A stretch of 21,364 nucleotides of DNA. It comes from a virus. This document shows positions 13,763 to 20,351 of this stretch, in pieces. The notes under the pieces were generated by a model. That model was not told where the DNA came from, did not search any database, and worked only from the letters and a program-made list of their open reading frames with translations. Within the stretch, counting starts at the first letter, position 1; each line of letters opens with the position of its first letter. The position numbers were made by a program, and so were the translations under genes. The stretch covers positions 1 to 21,364 of the IMG/VR virus record IMGVR_UViG_3300031521_000387. One strand, given 5' to 3'.

Positions 13763-15043
13763 TCAGCCCTGAATCCAAATGTCACCACTCGACATGCCTG
13801 TGGGGGCTGCCGACTGTACCCACACTCTACGGGTACCCATAAAGAATCCTGACGCTCTTGCAGCATCGTTCTTGACTACGGTAGCACCGTTGAGTGTAGC
13901 AGCGCCTGTAACAGTAATAGCGTTGTTAAGGGTGGCTGCACCAGTGACAGCAAGGGTTCCTGCAATGCTGGCAGTGCTTCCCATGGTGACAGCACCAGTA
14001 AGGGTAGAAGTGGTGGATACGTTCAGTGCGCCAGTAACAGTAGTGTTGCCAGTAATACCAACGGACCCAGTGATAGTAGTAGCACCACTAATGTCAGCAC
14101 CACCAGAAAGAACATCGACGTGACCAGAAACAGCGAGAGTTGAAGCAATCGTTGTAGCACCAGTAATAGCAACGGTAGACCTTAGCGTAGTTGCACCAAG
14201 TACATCAAGTGTAGAGTTGGTGTCGATTGCACCAGCAACATCTAGATTGCCAGTGATCGCTACCGCAGGAGTGAATGTAACAGTTCCAGCGCTAACTGTC
14301 AAGCCTGCTGCGAATGTTGCCGCTGCTCCCGTAACAGTCATACCGTTTGTGAGCGTTGGCTTACTACCAATAGCCACAGAGCCTGCACTACCAAATGTAG
14401 TAGCTCCGTTGAATGTGTTTGCTGCGGTGAAAGTGTTGATGCTTCCACCGTTAAGAATGTCTGACCATTGAGCATCACCATCTGTAGCTGATGCCTTGGA
14501 AAGAACCTGACCTGTTGTACCGCCCAAAGGAAGAGAAATTACTGACCATCCTGTAGCTGTACGAACTTGGAGTTTTGACCCTACGACTGCAAACTGTCCA
14601 GTAACAGGAGCGGGAATTGCTGTGTTCTTATCTGTGTCGTTTGCAAAGTAGTTAATGGTTGACTTGAATAGCTGCTTAGCTGTCCAAACATATTCCTGAT
14701 CTGTTCTTACCAAACCACCAAGAGCTACCCACTGGCCTGCGGTGGAGTCCCAATACTTTGCGATGGAAGTAACTGTTGCAGAAGGCGTAGAAGTATCTAC
14801 CCAGATTCCTCCTGCATGGTTTGTGTCAGGTGCGCTTGCAGCATTACCAACAACAAGTGCCGGTGGCTTGCGAAGGTCTAGGGTAGCATTTGTCGCATCA
14901 ATTCTTGCTCCCTGCGACAAGATTTCTCTAGCGATACCGAGAGAGGCGTCAGGAACCGTTCCATCCCTTCCGTAATAGTATCGGTTTAGGGCAGCCTGAA
15001 TATTCGCATAATCAGTCATTAGTGGAACTACTGGTTCTGGCAT
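13763..15043 (-). CDS. tail fibre protein with 12-residue beta repeats
   Basis: A 426-residue protein starts MPEPVVPLMTDYANIQAALN; AAGGAGAATA precedes the ATG. Residues 1-215 form a head or hub-binding part that includes two short segments, GGIWVDTSTPSATVTSIAKYWD and YVWTAKQLFKSTI, often found at the start of tail fibres. Residues about 265-384 are ten back-to-back 12-residue repeats of the form xTLxVTGATTLx, with Gly, Thr and Ala at fixed places; less regular copies lie upstream. Such repeats usually fold as a trimeric beta-helix shaft. The last 41 residues (FFMGTRRVWVQSAAPTGMSSG) end in a small tip domain. The role in adsorption is inference. Confidence 0.75.
   Translation of the reverse strand: MPEPVVPLMTDYANIQAALNRYYYGRDGTVPDASLGIAREILSQGARIDATNATLDLRKPPALVVGNAASAPDTNHAGGIWVDTSTPSATVTSIAKYWDSTAGQWVALGGLVRTDQEYVWTAKQLFKSTINYFANDTDKNTAIPAPVTGQFAVVGSKLQVRTATGWSVISLPLGGTTGQVLSKASATDGDAQWSDILNGGSINTFTAANTFNGATTFGSAGSVAIGSKPTLTNGMTVTGAAATFAAGLTVSAGTVTFTPAVAITGNLDVAGAIDTNSTLDVLGATTLRSTVAITGATTIASTLAVSGHVDVLSGGADISGATTITGSVGITGNTTVTGALNVSTTSTLTGAVTMGSTASIAGTLAVTGAATLNNAITVTGAATLNGATVVKNDAARASGFFMGTRRVWVQSAAPTGMSSGDIWIQG
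13892..14251 (-). repeat. 36-bp (12-codon) tandem repeats in a fibre shaft
   Basis: Ten consecutive 12-residue units fill this stretch with no spacers, for example STLDVLGATTLR, STVAITGATTIA and AGTLAVTGAATL. The DNA copies are diverged but keep the 36-bp register. Repeat number could change by recombination and so alter fibre length. Confidence 0.75.
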
Positions 15044-15051
15044 TATTCTCC

Positions 15052-16446
15052 TTAGACGTACGTTCCGTGAATTTGGATTCCAGCAACGGCAACCGCTGTA
15101 TCAAGTGGGGCTACTGCTGCGGTCACACAAATTGCAATTCCTGTGGTGAATCGCTTACCGCCAACACCGAAGTCGAGCACAACAAAGTCACCAGAAGTAC
15201 CTGTTGGAGCGACACGGAATGTTGCAATGGGAACATCTGTACCTACGGTTGGAGCAGAAGCCTTGTTGAATAGCTTTACATATGCTGCCGTTGCTGTTGT
15301 ATTACAGATGGTTAGCTCTGAAAGGTTTCCTGCTGCTGCCTTGACTACCGCCGCATTTGTCGATGCGGTTGTCACAACAAAGTAGTTTGTGCCGAAGTTA
15401 GCTGGGTGTACGTAAACTGGCGCTGTAACGCTTGCTGCTTGAACGGTAACCGTACCGGTAACAACGGCTGGAAGCTGTGAGTATGAAGGTGTTGGACGAA
15501 TATCCTGAATGACTGTATCCAATGCGGAGAACTCAGCAACAGAGACAAATCCTACCGTCATGGTAGTTGTTGTTGGTGCCACTGTTCCATTGACTGCACG
15601 AATCTGGACTTGTACCTTGGCATCATCTGGTACGTTTGCAGTACGTTGGCCCCTAGTAGTTGTTAGGGTTCCGTTTGTTGCTGCATCAACAATACCTGCC
15701 TGCAAATCATTGGAAGTCATTGCAAAGATGTGTCCCGGTGCTGCCGTTGTCGCAATTGAGATAACTACGTCACCCAATGCCCAACCCATACGCTGTGTAT
15801 CAAACTTTGCAGATGTAGCCGTTGTGGAATCATAGAGCATGTGGTAATAGTTCCAGCCGAATACATGGACTGTTCCCGTACCCGCTGCAAAACCAGCAAC
15901 AGTATAGGTAACATTGTTCCCAGCAACAGAAGCAATGGCATAACGACCGGGAACAAAAGTACCTGTTCCAGCATATCCGCCAAGGTACATGAACTGCCCA
16001 ACATTCTGAGCAGTAAAAGGATTGCTTGGGATAGTAACGGTTACTGCTGTAGCCGAAGTAATTGTGACCGCTGCTGCGCTTGCTATAACGTCAACAAGCT
16101 CGACAAAGAATGACTGGTTTGCAACACGCTGCGATAGGGTTACCTGCGCACGCTGCCTTAGTCCAGAACCACCATAGGACTTTGACCCACGAATGATCGT
16201 TTCGGAGTTGATTGTCGTACCGGTTGTAATTACAAGGTTGCCACCGGTCTGATTGATGGTCTGTCCTGCACCAGTTGTGATTACGGAACCCCAAGTTGGG
16301 TCAACTCCATTGGCGATTGCCTTGGCAAATGAAATTCTGTCTACCTGTGCAGGGACACCCCTAACGAGTGCTGCAATTTCTGGTCCGTCTGGAATTGCTG
16401 CGCTATGATTCTCGTTAATGTCTGTGAAAAGTCCGACCTGTCCCAT
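15052..16446 (-). CDS. virion structural protein, probable tail/baseplate component
   Basis: A 464-residue protein starts MGQVGLFTDINENHSAAIPD. The ATG lies immediately after the stop of the upstream gene, with AGGAG in the upstream coding end (coupled). It is very rich in Thr, Val and Ala with many short beta strands. Residues about 45-85 (SVITTGAGQTINQTGGNLV) look like a turn-rich solenoid. The middle carries GWNYYHMLYDS, DTQRMGWALGDVVISI. The last 85 residues (LTICNTTATAAYVKLFNKAS, then GTYV at the end) form a beta-sandwich-like domain found at the end of several phage tail/virion proteins. Cluster context is the main evidence for a tail or fibre-hub role. Confidence 0.65.
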   Translation of the reverse strand: MGQVGLFTDINENHSAAIPDGPEIAALVRGVPAQVDRISFAKAIANGVDPTWGSVITTGAGQTINQTGGNLVITTGTTINSETIIRGSKSYGGSGLRQRAQVTLSQRVANQSFFVELVDVIASAAAVTITSATAVTVTIPSNPFTAQNVGQFMYLGGYAGTGTFVPGRYAIASVAGNNVTYTVAGFAAGTGTVHVFGWNYYHMLYDSTTATSAKFDTQRMGWALGDVVISIATTAAPGHIFAMTSNDLQAGIVDAATNGTLTTTRGQRTANVPDDAKVQVQIRAVNGTVAPTTTTMTVGFVSVAEFSALDTVIQDIRPTPSYSQLPAVVTGTVTVQAASVTAPVYVHPANFGTNYFVVTTASTNAAVVKAAAGNLSELTICNTTATAAYVKLFNKASAPTVGTDVPIATFRVAPTGTSGDFVVLDFGVGGKRFTTGIAICVTAAVAPLDTAVAVAGIQIHGTYV

Positions 16447-16848
16447 TTAATCTCCTGTTACGATCCATGCACCGAGAGGCTTCCCCGATGAGTCTGTTTG
16501 AATCCAGAGTGCATGAGCACCCGTATTGATTACCGGGGTAGCTTCCTGAATTATTGTTCCTGTTGATCCGAACATCCCCTGAATATCGAATAGCAAGTTC
16601 CACGTTGGTCCTGCTGGTGTTGCAACTAGCTGGTGAGCTTTCTGTGTTGAGATAGAAATGTACATGTCTCCAACAACAGGCTGCTCCCCCAAGGCTGCAA
16701 AGAACGCAATTGGGTCAAGGGTTCCTGACCAAATCTTAGAACCGCGAGTTCCCGGTGATCCCACACCAACGGTTAGCCTGATTTCTGCTGGTGGAGCGAG
16801 AACGTCTACTTGCTCACTATTGACTACAAGGGTTAGTTCCTCTGCCAT
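16447..16848 (-). CDS. small virion/fibre-associated protein
   Basis: A 133-residue protein starts MAEELTLVVNSEQVDVLAPP. The ATG shares a base with the stop of the gene upstream (TAATG). Residues 28-40 carry a short collagen-like stretch (GVGSPGTRGSKIWSG) and residues about 42-133 look like the 'GDMYISISTQKAHQL...' fold common near N-termini of tail fibre proteins: a small sandwich ending ALWIQTDSSGKPLGAWIVTG. It probably belongs to the fibre complex encoded by its neighbours. No specific family was identified. Confidence 0.6.
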   Translation of the reverse strand: MAEELTLVVNSEQVDVLAPPAEIRLTVGVGSPGTRGSKIWSGTLDPIAFFAALGEQPVVGDMYISISTQKAHQLVATPAGPTWNLLFDIQGMFGSTGTIIQEATPVINTGAHALWIQTDSSGKPLGAWIVTGD

Positions 16849-17195
16849 TAGCTACCCACCACATAATCGGTCGTAGTAATGGTTCCAGTAACGAATGTGT
16901 GTACTGCTGGACCCGAAATTACAGAAATGTCATAGTAGTAAGTCTTTGTCACATCAAAGTTAGAACCCACTGTTGGGCTAATCTCGCACAAGAGTGAGTT
17001 CTCAATTGGATCAACGGTGACGCTTCCTACCGTCTTCCATCGTGAGGCGTCTGTGCCTCTCTGATCTGAAATGTCAAAGGTACCAGTGAATTCTGATAGG
17101 TTGAAGGGTGTACCCAAAGAAGTCTTTGGGAAAATCAATAGGGCGTAAGAGTCGCCCTTGTAGTATTTGATATCGTAGGTTGCGGGATTAGCCAT
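16848..17195 (-). CDS. small beta-sandwich structural protein, leaderless
   Basis: A 115-residue protein starts MANPATYDIKYYKGDSYALL. The opening YDIKYYKGDSYALLIF and a middle FDISDQRGTDASRW followed by an Ig-like end (YYYDISVISGPAVHTFVTGT) match small phage baseplate or fibre-associated beta-sandwich proteins (BppU-type N-terminal fold in style). The ATG at 17195 has no ribosome binding site; TGCTATAAT ends 6 nt upstream, so the mRNA probably begins at the start codon. It is the first gene of a short coupled set of structural genes. The specific role is unknown. Confidence 0.7.
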   Translation of the reverse strand: MANPATYDIKYYKGDSYALLIFPKTSLGTPFNLSEFTGTFDISDQRGTDASRWKTVGSVTVDPIENSLLCEISPTVGSNFDVTKTYYYDISVISGPAVHTFVTGTITTTDYVVGS

Positions 17196-17201
17196 AGAGC
17201 C

Positions 17202-17210
17202 ATTATAGCA
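17202..17210 (-). promoter_or_regulatory. consensus extended -10 box, leaderless start
   Basis: The minus strand reads TGCTATAAT, a perfect extended -10, with 6 nt to the ATG at 17195 and no ribosome binding site. It follows the terminator of the ssb-like gene. No -35 match was found. Confidence 0.65.
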
Positions 17211-17222
17211 TTACATGACAAA

Positions 17223-17249
17223 GCGGACGCAGCATTTCGCTACGCCCGC
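17223..17249 (-). terminator. terminator hairpin after the ssb-like gene
   Basis: In the minus-strand transcript this is an 11-bp stem (GCGGGCGTAGC with GCTGCGTCCGC) with a GAAAU loop and two G-U pairs. It is followed by TTTGTC. An outer TGACAA/TTGTCA pair can extend it after an internal loop. It separates the ssb-like gene from the promoter of the next structural gene. Confidence 0.65.
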
Positions 17250-17271
17250 CTATTGTCAGTCAGGGGATGAC

Positions 17272-17619
17272 TTAGTTATTTACCTTACCCACATCGAGTC
17301 CAATTGCTTCGGCCTTGACGAGAAGTGAGAACTTGGGTTCACCAGAAACCTTGTCTTCCCACCTATCTTCAAAGATGGTTCCAATGACGATGATTGGATC
17401 GCCAAGCTCAAGATGATCACGAACCTTAATTGCTGAGTTACCCCAGATTTCTACGTTCCATCCTGAGGAGTTCTTGTCTTCCCACTCATTCTCAGTGTCC
17501 TTGACCTTTTGACGGTCGTTGGTCATCATGCGGAATCTTGCGACTCCTGAGTTACCGACTGTGCGGTACTCGATTGCCTTTGCGATATTGCCTCGCATTG
17601 TAATTGTTGGGCTTCCCAT
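17272..17619 (-). CDS. single-stranded DNA-binding protein (OB fold)
   Basis: A 115-residue protein starts MGSPTITMRGNIAKAIEYRT; the ATG at 17619 follows a GAAAGGAT ribosome binding site. The order of segments is that of the SSB family OB-fold: ITMRGNIAKAIEYRT, ARFRMMTNDRQ, a connecting loop, SGWNVEIWGNSAIKVRDHLE, GDPIIVIGTIFEDRW, then FSLLVKAEAIGLDVGK. It lacks the long acidic C-terminal tail of bacterial SSB that recruits other proteins and stops right after the OB fold. It would coat ssDNA during phage replication. It stands alone among tail genes with the window's best promoter and its own terminator, a separate transcription unit. Confidence 0.85.
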   Translation of the reverse strand: MGSPTITMRGNIAKAIEYRTVGNSGVARFRMMTNDRQKVKDTENEWEDKNSSGWNVEIWGNSAIKVRDHLELGDPIIVIGTIFEDRWEDKVSGEPKFSLLVKAEAIGLDVGKVNN

Positions 17620-17653
17620 GTTCTGTATCCTTTCGCTTGTTCTGCCGAGTACA

Positions 17654-17682
17654 AGGATAACACAGGCCCAGAGCTATGTCAA
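17654..17682 (-). promoter_or_regulatory. strong sigma70-type promoter of the ssb-like gene
   Basis: The minus strand has a perfect -35 TTGACA (17682-17677), a 17-nt spacer, and -10 TATCCT (17659-17654) extended by TGT. The -35 overlaps the last codons and stop of the FN3 gene. The leader of about 30 nt contains a GAAAGGAT ribosome binding site. Confidence 0.7.
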
Positions 17683-19944
17683 GGGCACCCAAGATGTACC
17701 ATCAAACTTGCGCACGAGCGCTGGCTTTGACCAGTCCGCAACATACACGTAGAAGAACTGGTTCACCCATGCCGTACCGTTCCATACCTTGACATATCCA
17801 CCGATGACACCAGTTTCGTCAAGTCCTGCTGTTGAGTTGCCGATCCCATTGACTGCTCGCACACTCACGCGGAAGTTGAATGCCCATGGTTGAGCGAGGG
17901 TAACCGAAGTGGCTAGTCCAATATCTGTATAGGCCGTCGTGACCAAGTAAGGATCGGTTCCTGCGAGTGCCTGAGTCTCAATCTGGTACTGGTACTTTGT
18001 GATAGGAGTTCCACCATCTGACGGTGGGGTCAACCAGCTAAGAGTAATCTGGGAAGTCGTAGCATTGTAAGATACAGCTACCGTGGAAGGTGATGCTGAA
18101 ACTGTTGGAGCAACTGCTCCTGCCTGTGAAAGAGTTACGGGAGATGATCCTGTTGCATTGACTGCTGCCACAGAAAACCTTGCTGTTTCACCGGGACCAA
18201 TATTCGTAATCCCCACCGACGTTCCAACAACAGAATATGAACTTGGGACTCCTGCACTGGAAACTACGGCAATAGTATACGACGTTGTGTCTGCCGTTGC
18301 TGTCCACGACAAAGTAGCTGATGACTTTCCTGCTGCCGCTGTGAATGCGCCCAAGGTTACTGTTGCCGGTGCACTTGGTACAGTCGGAGAATAGATTCCG
18401 TCCTGTGAATATGCAGGGGCAGAATAGCCCACATTGTTAAGCGTCATGACAGAGAACTTGGTAAGTTCGCCAGCATCCATATCTGTGATCGAAACAGATG
18501 TTCCCACAACGACGTTGGTTGCTGGAATACCCGTACCGTTTACGACTGTAACGTAGTAGCTTGTTGCACCGGCTACAGCATTCCAAGAAAGTGTTGCAGA
18601 AGCCTTTCCTACAAGTCTAGTGAATGCTCCAAGTGTAACTCCTGTTGGTGCTGTGAGGAGAGTATTTCCTGTAACATATGCGTTGTTGGAGTTACCCGAA
18701 GTATATGCCGTTCCAGTTGTATGCTTAGCCTTGATTACAGCGGTATATGTTTGACCAGCATTAAGTCCTTGAACCAACATTGATGTTGCTGCTGTGTCTG
18801 CTCCATACTTGCCCCCATCAATCCATACTTCATATGCCTGAACATACGCTGGATTTGCATGGCTCCAAGAAACTGTTGCTTGGGAGGTCTGACTAATGCC
18901 ATTGATAACTCCCGAAGCATGGTTAGTAGTAACTGTTGCTGCTCCAAAAGCTGCGGAAGTGGGTGCTGTCACAGAGTTGTAGACTGTATTGGAGAGAGCA
19001 CCATATCCTGCACCACCGGCATTGAATGCGTTAACCGTGAATTCATATCTGTGATCTGCGACTCCACCAGTAAACACATAGGAGGTAGCAGTTGAAGAAA
19101 CAGGGAATCCCGCTGACCATGCGCCGCCATCAACCCTATAGTAAACGGTATTGTAGCTAATGCTTCCTCTACCCGTTCCGTTATTTGTCCAAGGAATTGT
19201 GATGTAGTCGTCTGCTGACCTTGTGACTGTTCCTACCGTTGGTCCTGCGGGCGCGGTCCATACTCCCTCAGATGCTGCGGAAGCTGCTCCATATCCACTT
19301 GAATTGTATCCAAGTGTTCGATAGTAATATTGTGTTCCCGTAGAAAGTCCGGTATGTGTGTACCATGTGTCTGCATTGTGTCCTTGAGACAATGAAACTA
19401 CATTCCACCAGTTCACCTTATCGGTGGAGCATTGAAGCATTGCAGATGTTACCGGCCCAAAGTCATTGGTATCGGTTGCTGATGGGAATGCCCAATACAT
19501 TGTCACGGAACTAGATGTTGCCGATGAAATCCACGGTGCAGAACCGGCATATGGCAAATCGTATGCTCTTGCAGGATAAGTGAATGTGTGACCGGATGTT
19601 AGTGTTGCCCCGGCATATGAGATACCGGAAAGGCTGATATTCGCATCATGGGTCGTCGTTGCCCCATAAGATAAGTCGTTCCACTGTCCAGACTGTGTAC
19701 GCATGGTCATTGTTCCAGACCATGAGCTTGACTTGTTTACCTCGTTTGAATACGTACCGTCGGTGATTGCGTTACCGGATAGCGTCAAAGTGTTTGATGT
19801 GTCGTAGATAGGATCATCAGAAGAAAATTTGCAGTCGAAATCATGGATTCTACCTTGGCTACCGTCTGAACTAAGCTCAACGGTAGACGAAAATCCCAAA
19901 CCAACTCTACACCCGTTATGCTTCGTTCCCCAGTCATCTGTCAT
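17674..19944 (-). CDS. large tail protein with six fibronectin type III domains
   Basis: A 756-residue protein starts MTDDWGTKHNGCRVGLGFSS. The N-terminal ~140 residues are beta-rich without a recognised family. Six FN3-like domains follow: about 140-232, 232-324, 324-428, 428-522, 522-615 and 615-705. Domains 4 and 5 are close copies (TVTLGAFTAAAGKSSATLSW style) and point to a tandem duplication. The last 45 residues have two WNGTAWV / FDGTSWVPLT motifs, a C-terminal repeat seen in fibre proteins. FN3 domains on phage tails are common decorations thought to bind cell-surface polymers weakly. The ATG at 19944 has no ribosome binding site but TGATACAAT ends 6 nt upstream: a leaderless start. 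Confidence 0.82.
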   Translation of the reverse strand: MTDDWGTKHNGCRVGLGFSSTVELSSDGSQGRIHDFDCKFSSDDPIYDTSNTLTLSGNAITDGTYSNEVNKSSSWSGTMTMRTQSGQWNDLSYGATTTHDANISLSGISYAGATLTSGHTFTYPARAYDLPYAGSAPWISSATSSSVTMYWAFPSATDTNDFGPVTSAMLQCSTDKVNWWNVVSLSQGHNADTWYTHTGLSTGTQYYYRTLGYNSSGYGAASAASEGVWTAPAGPTVGTVTRSADDYITIPWTNNGTGRGSISYNTVYYRVDGGAWSAGFPVSSTATSYVFTGGVADHRYEFTVNAFNAGGAGYGALSNTVYNSVTAPTSAAFGAATVTTNHASGVINGISQTSQATVSWSHANPAYVQAYEVWIDGGKYGADTAATSMLVQGLNAGQTYTAVIKAKHTTGTAYTSGNSNNAYVTGNTLLTAPTGVTLGAFTRLVGKASATLSWNAVAGATSYYVTVVNGTGIPATNVVVGTSVSITDMDAGELTKFSVMTLNNVGYSAPAYSQDGIYSPTVPSAPATVTLGAFTAAAGKSSATLSWTATADTTSYTIAVVSSAGVPSSYSVVGTSVGITNIGPGETARFSVAAVNATGSSPVTLSQAGAVAPTVSASPSTVAVSYNATTSQITLSWLTPPSDGGTPITKYQYQIETQALAGTDPYLVTTAYTDIGLATSVTLAQPWAFNFRVSVRAVNGIGNSTAGLDETGVIGGYVKVWNGTAWVNQFFYVYVADWSKPALVRKFDGTSWVPLT

Positions 19945-19950
19945 ATGTAG

Positions 19951-19959
19951 ATTGTATCA
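19951..19959 (-). promoter_or_regulatory. extended -10 box, leaderless start of the FN3 gene
   Basis: The minus strand reads TGATACAAT with 6 nt to the ATG at 19944 and no ribosome binding site between. It comes about 10 nt after the holin terminator. No -35 match was found. Confidence 0.6.
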
Positions 19960-19967
19960 TGGTGCAC

Positions 19968-19995
19968 AAAAGGGGACGGCATTGCTGCCGCCCCC
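19968..19995 (-). terminator. terminator after the holin gene
   Basis: In the minus-strand transcript this is a 10-bp stem (GGGGGCGGCA with TGCCGTCCCC) closed by a GCAA tetraloop and followed by UUUU. One G-U pair makes it strand-specific. It is the most terminator-like hairpin in the window and ends the lysis transcription unit. Confidence 0.78.
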
Positions 19996-20007
19996 AATTG
20001 CATTAGA

Positions 20008-20340
20008 TTATTCGGTTCCTGCTACAACTTCTGGTGCTGGCTCATCGACAAGTACGTCGTCTGAGACATAAGCAACTTCGGCTGCTGGTGGGCTTACCTT
20101 TGCTGCTACGTCATAGATACCAGAAGCAGAAAGACCAAGGATTGCTCCACCCATTACTGCGAGGTACATTCCGGGGCTAGTCTGTTGTGCTGCTGTGAAC
20201 AGATAGTCGGTGAGACTAAATGCGATACCTAGAACAAGTGCAACGAGGGCTGAGAACTTGCCTGCAAGTCCTAGGCTCTTTGCCAAGTTTACTAGTGCCA
20301 AGATAGCGGGTACCGAGGCGAGGGTTACTACTACGTCCAT
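20008..20340 (-). CDS. holin-like membrane protein
   Basis: A 110-residue protein starts MDVVVTLASVPAILALVNLA; the ATG at 20340 follows TAGGAGAAATA. Three hydrophobic segments cover about residues 3-22, 29-50 and 58-78. A polar, acidic tail of about 30 residues ends VVAGTE. Size, topology and place right after a gene with a peptidoglycan-binding domain fit a phage holin, which forms inner-membrane lesions to time lysis. The acidic C-terminus would face the cytoplasm if the N-terminus is outside. A tail-linked membrane protein is the alternative. The stop of the upstream gene is 11 nt away, so the two genes form one unit. Confidence 0.72.
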   Translation of the reverse strand: MDVVVTLASVPAILALVNLAKSLGLAGKFSALVALVLGIAFSLTDYLFTAAQQTSPGMYLAVMGGAILGLSASGIYDVAAKVSPPAAEVAYVSDDVLVDEPAPEVVAGTE

Positions 20341-20351
20341 TATTTCTCCTA

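Noticed and set aside
13779-14123. Plus-strand open frame antisense to the fibre repeats
   Set aside because: The Val/Pro/Ala-rich translation is the reverse of the 12-residue repeat and explains why the frame stays open.
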